Numbered from the stretch's first letter, positions 37,724 through 47,820 are shown. The stretch: DNA of 64,000 nt from Mycetohabitans rhizoxinica HKI 454 (GCF_000198775.1 NC_014722.1:1121735-1185734), one strand, 5' to 3'. Numbers and translations: made by a program. The notes: generated by a model not told the origin, from the letters alone.

Positions 37724-38419
37724 CTATGAGCGCGGCTGCATGTTGATCAGCTGCACGTCAAGCGCCTGGCTCGATATCGGTGGCCGGTAGGCTTTCCAGC
37801 GTGCTCGCACGAATGGCCGCTCGTGGCCGGACAGTTGAAGTGCGATCCGTGTGACCCACCGGTGAGTCGGTGCATGATAGCTGTGCAGCGATAGGGCGAG
37901 CCCGATCAGGCTCGCGGCTACGACCCAGCGCGACACGCGCGCGGCCGGGTTAGGCTCATGCTGTGCTGCCCATGCGATCCAGCCCAGCGACACAGCCGCG
38001 CCAAGCGCGCAGCCGGCAACTACTTCGGATACCGAATGGGCATCCAGCACGACTCGCGATACGCCGATGGCGGCACCCGCGATGAGGCCCGCGGCCAGCA
38101 CCACCAGTCGCAGCATGACCGGTGCGCCGCGCGTGCTTAGGAACGCTGCGGCCGGCAGTACCGCGGTCGCCAGCATCGAATGGCCGCTGATGCCGGTGAA
38201 ATCCAGTGAGCGTATACCAATGCCCCAGCCGAGGAAGGCCACCTTGGTGACCAGCACGAGCGCGATACCGGCGCCGAGAAGGCCGGACCACGCGAGCGCG
38301 CTGCGCCAGGTATGGCTCACGCCGAGCCACAGCGCGATGGCCGCGGCGACGGGCAGCATGACGCCCGCCCCGCCAAACGCGGTAATGAGGGCCCAGGTGG
38401 TCGGCGCAAGGTCTGGCAT
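37724..38419 (-). CDS. PAP2-superfamily membrane phosphatase
   Basis: A 231-residue membrane protein with about six hydrophobic segments. PAP2 motifs are GISGHSMLATAVLP (the SGH block) and SRVVLDAHSVSEVVAG (the SRxxxxxHxxxD-like block, where the last Asp is Glu). The first KxxxxxxRP block is not clear. Such proteins dephosphorylate lipid phosphates or undecaprenyl pyrophosphate in the membrane. ATG 38419 opens directly into a hydrophobic N-terminus; an extension to 38590 is unlikely. Confidence 0.82.
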   Translation of the reverse strand: MPDLAPTTWALITAFGGAGVMLPVAAAIALWLGVSHTWRSALAWSGLLGAGIALVLVTKVAFLGWGIGIRSLDFTGISGHSMLATAVLPAAAFLSTRGAPVMLRLVVLAAGLIAGAAIGVSRVVLDAHSVSEVVAGCALGAAVSLGWIAWAAQHEPNPAARVSRWVVAASLIGLALSLHSYHAPTHRWVTRIALQLSGHERPFVRARWKAYRPPISSQALDVQLINMQPRS

Positions 38420-38758
38420 GGTTGGGGCAATGACGCGAAATCGACAAGGGGCGGGTTGCGGTATGGCACAAGTATAACCGCGTGCATGGCGTGCCTTGGC
38501 CACGACATTCGGTCGGCTGCCAACAGCATTTGAGAAATAGTGATATGGCGCAATACACAAATGCGCCGGCGCTGACCTGACCGGCGCCACTGACCGATGC
38601 GTATCGTGGAGGAGCGATTCATGCTAGAGAGCGTCAGACGATACCTCGGCGGACCGCTTAGCGAGCGCGTGATGCGCCGCTGTTGCGCAGCCAAGACGGA
38701 ACGGGCGAGCGGCCTTGCGCGGGTTAGGGTTTCCCTTATTGGTCGTGGCAAGCGTGGA

Positions 38759-40015
38759 TCATGCCGACTGGCCGGCGCGCGGACGCTCCAGGTTCGGCAG
38801 CAGGATGGTGACGATGCCGATCAACGGCAGGAACGCACACACGTGGTAGACGAACCGCACACTGGTGGTGTCGGCCAGCCAGCCGAGCACGGCGGCGCCC
38901 ACGCCGCCCATGCCGAACGCAAAGCCGAAGAACAGGCCGGCGATCATGCCCACCTTGCCGGGGACCAGCTCCTGTGCATACACGAGGATCGCGGAGAAGG
39001 CCGATGCGATCACCACGCCGATGATGACCAGCAGCACGCTGGACCAGAACAGGTTGGCGTATGGCAGCGCCAATGTGAAGGGGGCGACGCCGAGAATCGA
39101 TGCCCATATCACATACTTGCGACCGATCCGGTCACCGATGGGGCCGCCGATCACCGTGCCGGCGGCGACTGACGCGAGGAAGATGAACAAATGAACCTGT
39201 GCCGATTGCACTGACAGGTGGAATTTGTCGATCAGGTAAAAGGTGAGGTAACTGTTGATGCTGGCCAAGTAGAAGTATTTCGAGAATATCAACAGCATGA
39301 GCACACCGATGGCGGTGGCGATGCGCGAGCGCGCCAACGCCACGTGGGCCGTGCTGGAGCGGGACTTTTTCGTGGACGGATGGCTACGGTACCAGCGTCC
39401 GACATTGAACAGGATCACGATGCCGACCAGCGCCGCGAGCGAGAACCAGGCGATGCTCGGCTGTCCGTGCGGGATGATGATCCAAGCGGCCAACAACGGT
39501 CCGAGCGAGGTGCCGAAGTTGCCGCCGACCTGAAACAGCGACTGCGCGAGTCCGTGACGGCCGCCAGAGGCCATGCGTGCGACGCGCGAGGACTCGGGAT
39601 GGAACACCGACGAGCCGCAACCGACGAGCGATGCGGCCAGCAACAGCATCGGGAAAGTGCCGGCCACGGACATCAGGAGCAATCCACACAATGTGAAACC
39701 CATGCCGATGGGCAGCGAGAACGGTTTCGGGTGCTTGTCGGTGTACAGGCCCACGAGCGGCTGCAGCAGCGAGGCCGTGACCTGATAGGTCAGCGTGATC
39801 AGCCCGATCTGGCCAAAGCTCAATTGGAAGTTGGCCTTGAGCATCGGATAGATTGCCAGGATCAACGACTGAATCATGTCGTTGAGCAGGTGCGAGACGC
39901 TGATTGCGCTGAGCACCGAGAACACGGTTGCGCCAGCCCGCGTGGTGGTGGCGCTGAGTGTAGCGCCACCGGAATTACCTGCGGCGGCCGCGGTCTGTTT
40001 GTCGAGCGTGGACAT
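38759..40015 (-). CDS. fsr: MFS transporter, fosmidomycin-resistance (Fsr) type
   Basis: A 418-residue, 12-helix efflux protein. Residues 1-35 are a cytoplasmic tail. The text VSHLLNDMIQSLILAIYPML and LTYQVTASLLQPLVGLYTDK is typical of the Fsr group, as are the conserved FHPESSRVAR and GGRHGLAQSLFQVGGNFG. E. coli Fsr exports fosmidomycin; the physiological substrate is unclear. ATG 40015 is preceded by GAGAAA. The longer frame to 40072 is not expected. Confidence 0.93.
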   Translation of the reverse strand: MSTLDKQTAAAAGNSGGATLSATTTRAGATVFSVLSAISVSHLLNDMIQSLILAIYPMLKANFQLSFGQIGLITLTYQVTASLLQPLVGLYTDKHPKPFSLPIGMGFTLCGLLLMSVAGTFPMLLLAASLVGCGSSVFHPESSRVARMASGGRHGLAQSLFQVGGNFGTSLGPLLAAWIIIPHGQPSIAWFSLAALVGIVILFNVGRWYRSHPSTKKSRSSTAHVALARSRIATAIGVLMLLIFSKYFYLASINSYLTFYLIDKFHLSVQSAQVHLFIFLASVAAGTVIGGPIGDRIGRKYVIWASILGVAPFTLALPYANLFWSSVLLVIIGVVIASAFSAILVYAQELVPGKVGMIAGLFFGFAFGMGGVGAAVLGWLADTTSVRFVYHVCAFLPLIGIVTILLPNLERPRAGQSA

Positions 40016-40367
40016 CGATTTTTCTCGTCTGTGGGTCGAGGGCTGCGGTAGCCGATGCGGGCGTACCATCATGGTGCGACGTTGAGTTTAATTTGGCTTA
40101 AACACGCTGTCAGGACAATTATTGTCGAGAATCGGTCAAGCTCGCCGGGCCGCATCGGCGTTGCATGCACCGTGACCGAAAAAGCCGCTGGCTCGCTTCC
40201 TGTCAGGCCGAGTTGACGCGAATGCAAGCGAGTCGATCGCAGTGTCGTAGAGCGGATGAGCGGCCCCACGAGGGCCGAGGAATCAGCTTATGCTTGGGCT
40301 TCCTGTCGTAGCAAGGTGTAGCGTTTTTTTACTGTATCGAACCGCACGCAGTGGTGCATCGACAATC
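40016..40367. other. divergent promoter region of fsr and MerR gene
   Basis: About 350 bases with no gene. The segment GTTTAAGCCAAATTAAAC on the minus strand (about 40084-40101) is a 6-bp inverted repeat with a 6-base spacer and could be an operator for fsr. I see no MerR-type long-spacer promoter with clear metal dyad. Confidence 0.35.
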
Positions 40368-40904
40368 ATGAACATAGGCCAGGCCGCGCACGCGTCAGGC
40401 GTCAGCGCAAAGATGATCCGCTACTACGAAAGCATTGGGCTCGTGACGCCGCGCAGTCGCACCGATGCCGGCTATCGCGTGTATAGCGACAAGGAGGTTC
40501 ACGCGCTGCGGTTCGTGCGCCATGCGAGGCGGCTGGGCTTTTCGATTGTCGATATCCGGCGACTGCTGGCGTTGTGGAACGATCGCGAGCGTGCCAGCGC
40601 ACAGGTCAAGTCGATCGCGCTGGGTCACGTCGCCGAACTCGAGCAGCGCATCGCGGAGCTGTCGGCAATGCGCGACACACTGGCGCATCTGGCCGCGCAT
40701 TGCCATGGCGACGAGCGAGCGGATTGTCCGATCATCGAACATCTGGCATTGGCCGACAGCGGCCCATGCGCGCATGGTGCATCGCTACCGCTCGATGCGG
40801 ACGCTGCCCGCAGCCGCCGTGCAGCACGCGGGCAGCATGTTGAGGGCGCGCTCACTGACGCGGCAGCATTACCCCAAAGCTGGCGTTCGCGTTTGCGAGG
40901 CTGA
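40368..40904 (+). CDS. cueR: MerR-family Cu(I)-type regulator (CueR-like)
   Basis: A 178-residue regulator. The N-terminal HTH is MNIGQAAHASGVSAKMIRYY with ESIGLVTPRSRTDAGYRVYS. The effector loop has Cys-X7-Cys (CHGDERADC), the spacing that binds Cu(I)/Ag(I) in CueR. A C-terminal extension of ~40 Arg/Ala-rich residues is longer than in E. coli CueR. CueR activates copper export genes such as copA and cueO; none lie nearby, so it acts in trans. ATG 40368 is chosen at the family N-terminus. Confidence 0.88.
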   Translation: MNIGQAAHASGVSAKMIRYYESIGLVTPRSRTDAGYRVYSDKEVHALRFVRHARRLGFSIVDIRRLLALWNDRERASAQVKSIALGHVAELEQRIAELSAMRDTLAHLAAHCHGDERADCPIIEHLALADSGPCAHGASLPLDADAARSRRAARGQHVEGALTDAAALPQSWRSRLRG

Positions 40905-40911
40905 ACGCTAG

Positions 40912-41306
40912 TTACCTATTGTTTTGTACGGCGAGTCGATCAGTATGGCCGTGCTGCGCCACTGCATGCCCCGGAACAGGTGGGGTGACGATGCCGGATG
41001 GGCCGCTCACGTAGTCCGGCGTATGTTCCTGCAGCTTGGTGTACCACGCGTTCTTGGCCAGCGAGAATACCAACGTCCTGCCGCTGAGCAGATAAGGTGC
41101 TCAGCGTGCCGGTCCATAGCCCCTCGGCAGTCCTGCAGGCTAGCAGATGCGTTGACCGTCGAACCGTTTGCGCTGTTGCCATTGCCCCCGCCGCATGCCG
41201 CGACACAAGCCAAAAGGCCCGCAGTCGCGATTGCGCGTGCGATTACCGTGGCGCACCCGAGCCGTGCGCACGCGGCGCGCAGCGGGCCATCGGATCGACG
41301 CACCAA
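40912..41306 (-). pseudogene. decayed lipoprotein gene, at least two frameshifts
   Basis: On the minus strand a lipoprotein signal (TAGLLACVAACGGGNGNSAN, lipobox LLACVAAC) starts near 41306. Protein-like text then moves between frames. CRTAEGLWTGTL reads in a second frame, and LLSGRTLVFSLAKNAWYTKL followed by QEHTPDYVSGPSGIVTPPVP reads in a third, ending at a TAA at 40912-40914. Burkholderia secreted lipoproteins often begin with such a GLWTGT block. No single frame covers the gene, so it looks dead. Confidence 0.55.
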
Positions 41307-41544
41307 AAACGTGCATTCGCGTGGCTGACAATGGGCAGCGCGGCGCGCTTTTTCACGGTAGGGCGTGGCAGGGCGGGTGGATCTGGCGGTTCACGCTGAA
41401 TGGGCGTGCCAAACAGGCATGCCCATCATTCGTGCAATTCGCTGGACTTTTTTGAGGCGGATTTCTATACTCGGGTTAACCCGATTAAGGGAAATCCCTG
41501 ACGTCGTTCCGGCGGGACGTCCCCCCGATTCCTGGAGAACTGTG

Positions 41545-41694
41545 ATGCTGACCTATCTGATGATGGCCTTGTCGAACTGGTTCGAAAACGCCGAGCGCCG
41601 TCGTCGCGAAGCTTATTTGGCGCAGTCGGCCGATATCTTCGAACTCGAGCGGCGCATTCGTGCGCTGGAAAACCACGGTTACCGCTCGTTCTAA
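41545..41694 (+). CDS. DUF3563 family small protein
   Basis: A 49-residue protein: MLTYLMMALSNWFENAERRR, then EAYLAQSADIFELERRIRAL and ENHGYRSF. This closely matches DUF3563 proteins that are plentiful in Burkholderia, where several copies per genome occur. They are of unknown function. TGGAG lies about 9 bases before ATG 41545. Confidence 0.9.
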   Translation: MLTYLMMALSNWFENAERRRREAYLAQSADIFELERRIRALENHGYRSF

Positions 41695-41760
41695 TCCTAC
41701 GCTGTACGGTGGGGGGAGCCGCCGTGTCGGGTTAGGGTTGGTCTGTGCGTTGATGGGTTG

Positions 41761-42042
41761 ATGACGACGGCCAACCAACGTGAATCGCGTATTCTACGCG
41801 ACCTAGGCTCGTCACCGACGAATCCTTTACCGTCCGACTTGCCGTCGAACGACGCGCAACGTGACATTTCGCTGCCGCCCGCGACCAGCGGCGTTCATCC
41901 GCCGCCATCCCTCCCGAATGGGGCCGTCGATGGTGCCCAGCCTATCGAAACTGCTGAGGCCGTCAACCGTCGGATCCTAGTTCGCTGCGGTGACGTGAGA
42001 CGGCGCTGCCGTTCGCAGTTAAGCGAAACGATATCCCATTGA
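41761..42042 (+). CDS. small hypothetical protein, Ser/Pro-rich
   Basis: A 93-residue frame: MTTANQRESRILRDLGSSPT onward is rich in Ser, Pro, Asn and Asp, with no hydrophobic core. I do not recognise a family. GATGGG lies upstream. It could be a real small or truncated protein (the composition resembles an effector N-terminus), or a chance frame. Confidence 0.25.
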   Translation: MTTANQRESRILRDLGSSPTNPLPSDLPSNDAQRDISLPPATSGVHPPPSLPNGAVDGAQPIETAEAVNRRILVRCGDVRRRCRSQLSETISH

Positions 42043-42131
42043 TCTAGGGCAACCGTGCATGGACTATGCCGATGCCGCAACACGGCGCGCGGTTCGCTGC
42101 GCCGCATCGCACTGCTGTCAGTCTCTAGTCC

Positions 42132-42977
42132 TCAGTCGTCGCTTACCTCCAGTACGAAGCGGGCTTGCCGGTCAACGCCCAGTGCGTCGACAAGCCAGGG
42201 CAGGGTTTCGTGCAGCGCCGCAGCCAGCGTATACGGCGGATTGAGCACGAACATGCCGCTGCCGTACAGTCCCAGACCGTCTTTCGGTACCGCGCCGACG
42301 CTCAGTGCCACATGCAACCAACGGTCTTGCCGCAAGCGCTTGAGTTGCGCGGGAAAGCGTTGCGCTTCGAGCCGCGTGACCTGCGGGTACCAGATCGCAT
42401 AGACGCCCGTCTCAAAGCGCTTCAGGCACTCTTGGACGCAACCTAGGGTGCGCGCGTAGTCGCGCTTGTCCTCGTAGGAAGGATCGATCAGTGTCAAGGC
42501 GCGCCGTGGCGGAGGCGGCAGCAGTGCCTTGATTGCCTCGAAGCCGTCACCGCCGGCGATGATCGCGCGCCGCCCGGCATCGCGAAAATTGCTGCGTAGC
42601 ACGTCGATCTCTGTCGTATGCATCTCGAACAGCCGCATCCGGTCCTGCTCGCGCAGCCTCTGCCAAGCGAGATAGGGGGAGCCGGGGTAGAAACGCAGTT
42701 CGCCATCCGGATTCAATGCGCGCACGGCATCCACATAATCGGCCAGCGGCGCCGGCAGATCGGAGCGTTTCCACAACCGCGCAATACCTGTCTCGAATTC
42801 GAGCCGCTTCTGCGCGTAACCTTCGTGCAGCGCGTATGCGCCGGCGCCCGCGTGCGTGTCGATATACCAGAACGCCTTGTCTTTCTGCGCAAGATAGCGC
42901 AGAAGGTGCACGACGACGCAATGCTTGAGTACGTCGGCATGATTGCCGGCGTGAAAGGCGTGACGGTAGCTGAGCAT
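42132..42977 (-). CDS. rlmJ: 23S rRNA (adenine2030-N6)-methyltransferase
   Basis: A 281-residue SAM-dependent enzyme that methylates A2030 of 23S rRNA. The N-terminus MLSYRHAFHAGNHADVLKH is the family mark. DTHAGAGAY is the SAM site, DPSYEDKRDY the catalytic (D/N)PPY-like block, and NPPYTLAAALHETLPWL the C-terminal conserved motif. The length is normal. Confidence 0.96.
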   Translation of the reverse strand: MLSYRHAFHAGNHADVLKHCVVVHLLRYLAQKDKAFWYIDTHAGAGAYALHEGYAQKRLEFETGIARLWKRSDLPAPLADYVDAVRALNPDGELRFYPGSPYLAWQRLREQDRMRLFEMHTTEIDVLRSNFRDAGRRAIIAGGDGFEAIKALLPPPPRRALTLIDPSYEDKRDYARTLGCVQECLKRFETGVYAIWYPQVTRLEAQRFPAQLKRLRQDRWLHVALSVGAVPKDGLGLYGSGMFVLNPPYTLAAALHETLPWLVDALGVDRQARFVLEVSDD

Positions 42978-43246
42978 GATGCCCTAAAAGAATTTCGTCG
43001 ATACGATATACCGCCATACGAGACGGTGGCATGGGTGTTGCAAGGCGGCGCTCAATACTACGATCACCGTGGGCAATACACCGCTGCGCCGCTGCGGCGA
43101 CTGGCCGCGCTACGCGGGTCCTAGCATGCGCTCTACCAGCTCGTGCTTGGCTTGCCGGTGGCGATGGGCGTCGAGTAGACGCCGTTCAATGTCGGCGACC
43201 GGACGGTGCGATGGCATGGCGGGCACCGTGCCATCGCCCGCCCCGG

Positions 43247-44446
43247 TTACTTCAATACTTGCGCGATTGCGTTGGCCACCACGTCAAGGTTGCGCGTATT
43301 GAGCGCGGCCACACAGATACGTCCGGTGTTGACCGCATAAATACCGAACTCCTCGCGCAGACGCTCGACTTGCGCGGCGTTGAGTCCTGAATACGAGAAC
43401 ATGCCGCGCTGCCGGTTGACGAATTCGAAATCGCGCTGCACGCCGGCGTCCTTGAGCTTTTGTACCAGGCCGCCGCGCATCGCGCGGATGCGCTCGCGCA
43501 TCTGGCCAAGCTCTTGTTCCCAGAGGGCGCGCCATTCGGGATTGCCGAGCACCGCCGCCACGATCGCGCCGCCATGTGTCGGCGGATTCGAATAGTTGGT
43601 GCGGATCACACGCTTTAATTGCGATAGCACGCGCGCGCTTTCCTCGCCGCTACGCGTGATGACCGTCAGCGCGCCGACCCGCTCGCCGTACAGGGAGAAC
43701 GACTTGGAGAACGACGAGGAGACGAATACGTCGATACCCGCCGACGCGAACAGGCGTACCGCTGCGCCATCTTCGTCGATGCCCTGCGCGAAGCCCTGGT
43801 AAGCCATATCCAGGAACGGCACCAATTCACGTGCCTTGACCACGTCAACGATCTGCCGCCACTGCGCCTCGTCCAGATCGACACCTGTCGGGTTGTGGCA
43901 GCAGGCGTGCAGCACCACGATCGTGCCGGCCGGATAGCTGCTCAGCGCGGCGAGCAACGCATCGAATTTCACACCGTGAGTCGCCGGGTCGTAGTATGGA
44001 TAGGCCACGACTTCGAAGCCGGCGCTTTCAAACAGTGCGCGATGATTTTCCCAACTCGGGTCACTAATCGCCACCTTCGCATTCGGCTCGATGCGCTTGA
44101 GGAAATCCGCGCCGATTTTCAGCGCACCGGTTCCGCCAAGCGCTTGCACGGTAATGACGCGGCCCTCAGCGATGAGCGGCGAGTCGTTACCCAACAACAG
44201 TTTTTGCACGGCCGTGTCGTATGCGGCGATTCCGTCGATCGGCAGATAGCCGCGCGGCAACGCTTGCTCCAGCCGGGCCCGTTCAGCCTCGCGCACCGCG
44301 CGCAGCAGCGGAATCTTGCCTTCCTCGTTCGTGTAGACGCCCACGCCCAGGTTGACCTTTGTTGGACGGATATCGGCATTGAAAGCTTCATTCAAGCCCA
44401 GGATCGGGTCGCGCGGCGCGAGTTCGACGGCGGAGAAAAGAGACAT
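43247..44446 (-). CDS. tyrB: aromatic/aspartate aminotransferase (class I PLP enzyme)
   Basis: A 399-residue fold-type I aminotransferase. PLP Lys lies in SSSFSKSFSLYGERVG, with SDPSWENHRALFESAGF, LHACCHNPTGVDLDEAQW and the substrate Arg region (C-terminal NTGRICVAALN). It belongs to the AspC/TyrB group acting on aromatic and dicarboxylic amino acids; the location next to uvrB matches tyrB of other Burkholderia. ATG 44446 starts the fold (MSLFSAVELAPRDPILGLNE). The frame runs on through the 17-bp repeat array upstream but is not coding there. Confidence 0.93.
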   Translation of the reverse strand: MSLFSAVELAPRDPILGLNEAFNADIRPTKVNLGVGVYTNEEGKIPLLRAVREAERARLEQALPRGYLPIDGIAAYDTAVQKLLLGNDSPLIAEGRVITVQALGGTGALKIGADFLKRIEPNAKVAISDPSWENHRALFESAGFEVVAYPYYDPATHGVKFDALLAALSSYPAGTIVVLHACCHNPTGVDLDEAQWRQIVDVVKARELVPFLDMAYQGFAQGIDEDGAAVRLFASAGIDVFVSSSFSKSFSLYGERVGALTVITRSGEESARVLSQLKRVIRTNYSNPPTHGGAIVAAVLGNPEWRALWEQELGQMRERIRAMRGGLVQKLKDAGVQRDFEFVNRQRGMFSYSGLNAAQVERLREEFGIYAVNTGRICVAALNTRNLDVVANAIAQVLK

Positions 44447-44598
44447 GATCGTATCGGCAATGAGTTCGAAAAGACGGCGGGCGGCGGCCATGGCATGGTT
44501 GGGATCAACGCCGTGCAACCACCCATCCCTGCATTGTAACCAATGCCGGCCGCGTTGTTCCGCGTCGGCGGGCAGCAGTGAACTATGCGCCATTGATC

Positions 44599-44802
44599 CG
44601 CTCCGGTGCATGGTTTGCTCCGGCGTATAGGTTGCTCCGGCGTATAGGTTGCTTCGGTGCATAGGTTGCTTCGGTGCATGGCCTGTTCCGGCGTATGAAC
44701 TGCTCTGGCGTATGAACTGCTCCGGCGTATGGCCTGTTCCGGCGTATGATCTGCTCCGGCGTATGATCTGCTCCGGCGTATGACCTGCTCCGGCGCGCGG
44801 CT
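44599..44802. repeat. 12 tandem copies of a 17-bp unit between tyrB and uvrB
   Basis: Twelve head-to-tail copies of a unit near TGCTCCGGCGTATGANC, each exactly 17 bases, with a few substitutions (for example TGCTTCGGTGCATAGGT). It lies in the divergent region about 150 bp from tyrB and 190 bp from uvrB. Units are contiguous, so it is not a CRISPR array. Because 17 is not a multiple of 3, all frames through it are opened or changed by copy number. Confidence 0.95.
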
Positions 44803-44990
44803 CACGCCAATGTATGGCCGTGCCGCCGCCCGAGTCGGGCCGGTCACGATGTCAGTGCCGGAACTCGAACGGGTGCGCGTGCCGGTGCGCGGCCGGGCGT
44901 GGCGGTTTCGCCCCGAGATCCCGCTCGGCCCCGTGTCGTGCCAAAACGCTAGAATGTACGTTTGCTTGTCCCGGCCGGAAGGAACGACCC

Positions 44991-47081
44991 ATGTCCGCAT
45001 TGCACACCGAGAACGATCACGCGCTCGACGAGAGCAAATTCGTTGTCTTCGATGGATCGCCCTACCAGCTGTACCAGCCGTTTCCACCGGCAGGTGACCA
45101 GCCGGAGGCCATTCGCCAGTTGGTCGAGGGTATCCAGGACGGCCTCGCGTTCCAGACGCTGCTCGGCGTGACCGGCTCCGGCAAAACGTTCACGATGGCC
45201 AACGTGATCGCCCGGCTCGGCCGCCCGGCGATCGTATTCGCCCCGAACAAGACGCTGGCCGCGCAGCTGTATTCCGAGTTCCGTGAGTTTTTTCCGCGCA
45301 ACGCGGTCGAATATTTCGTGTCGTATTACGACTACTACCAGCCCGAAGCGTACGTGCCGCAGCGCGACCTATTTATTGAAAAGGACTCATCGGTCAACGA
45401 GCACATCGAGCAGATGCGGTTGTCGGCTACCAAGAGCCTGCTGGAACGACGTGATGTTGTGATCGTCGCGACGGTCTCGGCGATCTACGGGATCGGCAAT
45501 CCGTCGGAATACCACCAGATGATCCTCACGCTGCGCGACGGTGACCGCGTCGGCCAACGCGACATCATCGCCCGGCTGATTGCCATGCAGTACATGCGCA
45601 ACGATGTCGATTTCCAGCGTGGCACATTCCGCGTGCGGGGCGACACCATTGACGTGTTCCCGGCCGAGCATGCCGAAATGGCGGTGCGCGTCGAGTTGTT
45701 CGATGACGAAGTCGAATCGTTGCATTTGTTCGACCCGCTGACCGGGCGGGTGCGGCAACGTATCCCGCGCTTCACCGTCTACCCGTCGTCGCATTACGTA
45801 ACGCCCCGCGATACGGTGTTGCGAGCGGTTGAGACGATCAAGGAGGAGTTGCGCGAGCGGCTCGCGTTTTTCCACCAGGAAGGCAAGCTTGTCGAGGCGC
45901 AGCGGCTCGAGCAGCGCACCCGGTTTGATCTTGAGATGCTTCAGGAGCTGGGTTTCTGCAAGGGCATCGAGAACTATTCGCGGCATTTCTCGGGTGCCGC
46001 GCCTGGCGAGCCCCCGCCAACGCTGTGCGACTATCTGCCGGCCGATTCGCTGATGTTTTTGGACGAGTCGCATGTGCTGATCGGCCAGCTCAACGCTATG
46101 TACAACGGGGACCGGGCCCGCAAGGAAAACCTGGTCGAGTACGGGTTCCGGCTACCGTCCGCGCTGGACAACCGCCCACTGAAGTTTCATGAATTCGAGC
46201 GCAAGATGCGCCAGGCGGTGTTCGTGTCGGCGACGCCGGCCGGCTACGAGCAGCGCAACGCGGGCCAGGTCGTCGAGCAGGTGGTGCGGCCCACCGGGCT
46301 AGTGGATCCGCAGATCGAGGTCCGTCCCGCCATTTCTCAAGTCGATGATGTGCTGTCGGAAATTAATCAGCGCGTGGCGGCTGGCGAACGGGTGCTGGTC
46401 ACCGTGCTAACCAAGCGCATGGCTGAGCAACTGACCGAGTTTCTTGCCGACCACGGCGTGAAGGTACGCTACTTGCATAGCGACATCGATACGGTCGAGC
46501 GGGTGGAGATCATCCGCGACCTGCGGCTGGGCACCTTTGACGTGTTGGTCGGCATCAATCTGCTGCGCGAAGGGCTCGATATCCCGGAGGTGTCGCTCGT
46601 GGCGATCCTGGACGCGGACAAGGAGGGGTTCCTGCGCGCCGAGCGCTCGCTGATCCAGACGATCGGACGGGCCGCACGCAACGTCAACGGTTACGCGATC
46701 CTGTATGGCGACACGATCACCGACTCGATGCGGCGCGCGCTCGACGAGACCGAGCGGCGCCGTCGTAAGCAGATCCAATACAACGAGCGCAACGGCATCG
46801 TGCCGCGTGGCGTCGTCAAGCGAATCAAGGACATCATCGACGGCGTCTACGACGTGGACGACGCGCGCGCTGAACTGCGCGCGCAGCAGGAGCGCGCGAA
46901 GATCGAGGACATGTCGGACAAGCAGCTCGCGAAGGAAATCAAAAAGCTCGAAAAGCAAATGCTGGACTACGCCAAGAACCTCGAGTTCGAGAAGGCGGCG
47001 CAGACCCGCGACCAATTGGCGCGGTTCAAGCAACGCGCGTTCGGCGCGAGCGTCGGCGACCACGTGCCGGAGCTGCGCTAG
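44991..47081 (+). CDS. uvrB: UvrABC excinuclease subunit B
   Basis: A 696-residue helicase-fold damage-verification protein of nucleotide excision repair. Walker [17 protein letters not shown], beta-hairpin region [20 protein letters not shown] box ([12 protein letters not shown]), motif [11 protein letters not shown] and the C-terminal UVR domain ([20 protein letters not shown]) are complete. ATG 44991 has GGAAGGAA upstream. An upstream frame to 44814 is not used. No SOS box is obvious. Opposite tyrB across the 17-bp repeat array. Confidence 0.98.
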   Translation: MSALHTENDHALDESKFVVFDGSPYQLYQPFPPAGDQPEAIRQLVEGIQDGLAFQTLLGVTGSGKTFTMANVIARLGRPAIVFAPNKTLAAQLYSEFREFFPRNAVEYFVSYYDYYQPEAYVPQRDLFIEKDSSVNEHIEQMRLSATKSLLERRDVVIVATVSAIYGIGNPSEYHQMILTLRDGDRVGQRDIIARLIAMQYMRNDVDFQRGTFRVRGDTIDVFPAEHAEMAVRVELFDDEVESLHLFDPLTGRVRQRIPRFTVYPSSHYVTPRDTVLRAVETIKEELRERLAFFHQEGKLVEAQRLEQRTRFDLEMLQELGFCKGIENYSRHFSGAAPGEPPPTLCDYLPADSLMFLDESHVLIGQLNAMYNGDRARKENLVEYGFRLPSALDNRPLKFHEFERKMRQAVFVSATPAGYEQRNAGQVVEQVVRPTGLVDPQIEVRPAISQVDDVLSEINQRVAAGERVLVTVLTKRMAEQLTEFLADHGVKVRYLHSDIDTVERVEIIRDLRLGTFDVLVGINLLREGLDIPEVSLVAILDADKEGFLRAERSLIQTIGRAARNVNGYAILYGDTITDSMRRALDETERRRRKQIQYNERNGIVPRGVVKRIKDIIDGVYDVDDARAELRAQQERAKIEDMSDKQLAKEIKKLEKQMLDYAKNLEFEKAAQTRDQLARFKQRAFGASVGDHVPELR

Positions 47082-47205
47082 GCCGCGTCGCCGCGCGGGC
47101 TCGCGCTCCGGGCGGCGTCGTGGCGTCGCGGCGACAAGATGTGTCGATGCGGCGCATATTGCCGCTTGGGACAACGCGCGGATCGGTGCTACACTGGTGG
47201 TGTAT

Positions 47206-47220
47206 TGAGAATTGTTCTTA
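47206..47220 (+). promoter_or_regulatory. candidate Fur box upstream of ftrA
   Basis: TGAGAATTGTTCTTA resembles the 7-1-7 Fur dyad TGATAAT-N-ATTATCA (10 of 14). It lies 37 bp upstream of the ftrA start. A similar ATTCTTA half-site occurs at the hemP promoter. Weak match, supported by iron context. Confidence 0.45.
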
Positions 47221-47256
47221 TTCCAGTTTTCACACACATTACAACGAGGAATGTCG

Positions 47257-47817
47257 ATGACAGGTTTTCGTCTAGTTCGTACCGCCACCGCCGTGGCGTC
47301 ATTTGCACTGGTAATGGGCGCTGCAGGCGCGGCGTCGGCGGCCGAGTATCCGATTGGCAAGCCACAAATCCAGGGCGGGATGGAAGTCGGCGCGGTGTAT
47401 CTGCAGCCGATCACGATGGACCCGGAAGGCATGATGCGCAAGGCGTCCGACTCGGACATCCACCTGGAGGCGGACATCCATGCGGTCAAGAACAACCCGA
47501 CCGGCTTTGCCGAAGGTGATTGGATGCCGTACCTGCAGGTGCGTTACGAGTTGACCAAGCCCGGCTCGAACTACGTGCAACAGGGTGATCTGATGGCGAT
47601 GGTGGCGAGCGATGGCCCGCACTACGGCGACAATGTGAAGCTCGCGGGTCCGGGCAAGTATCACCTGAAGCTGTTTATCGCGCCGCCCGCGCAGACTGGG
47701 CATATGGCGTTCGGCCGCCATGTTGACAAGGAAACCGGTGTCGGTCCGTGGTTCAAGCCGTTCGAGTTGAACTACGACTTCCCGTTCGCCGGCATTGGCA
47801 AAAAGGGTGGTTACTAA
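47257..47817 (+). CDS. ftrA: periplasmic iron-binding protein FtrA (P19/Tp34 type)
   Basis: A 186-residue exported protein. A signal peptide (TATAVASFALVMGAAGAASA) leads to the P19-like domain with metal-site blocks GGMEVGAVYLQPI, DIHLEADIHA, GPHYGDNVK and QTGHMAFGRHVDKETGVGPW. It is the Cu/Fe-binding periplasmic part of the FtrABCD ferrous iron system. ATG 47257 is chosen because GAGGA ends 6 bases before it; ATG 47251 would be too close. ftrB starts 3 bp after its stop. Confidence 0.93.
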   Translation: MTGFRLVRTATAVASFALVMGAAGAASAAEYPIGKPQIQGGMEVGAVYLQPITMDPEGMMRKASDSDIHLEADIHAVKNNPTGFAEGDWMPYLQVRYELTKPGSNYVQQGDLMAMVASDGPHYGDNVKLAGPGKYHLKLFIAPPAQTGHMAFGRHVDKETGVGPWFKPFELNYDFPFAGIGKKGGY

Positions 47818-47820
47818 TCG

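Noticed and set aside
38597-39172. Plus-strand frame rich in His, Asp and Glu opposite fsr
   Set aside because: Antisense shadow of the MFS gene.
44599-44802. Repeat array considered as CRISPR
   Set aside because: Units are contiguous with no spacers and only 17 bp.
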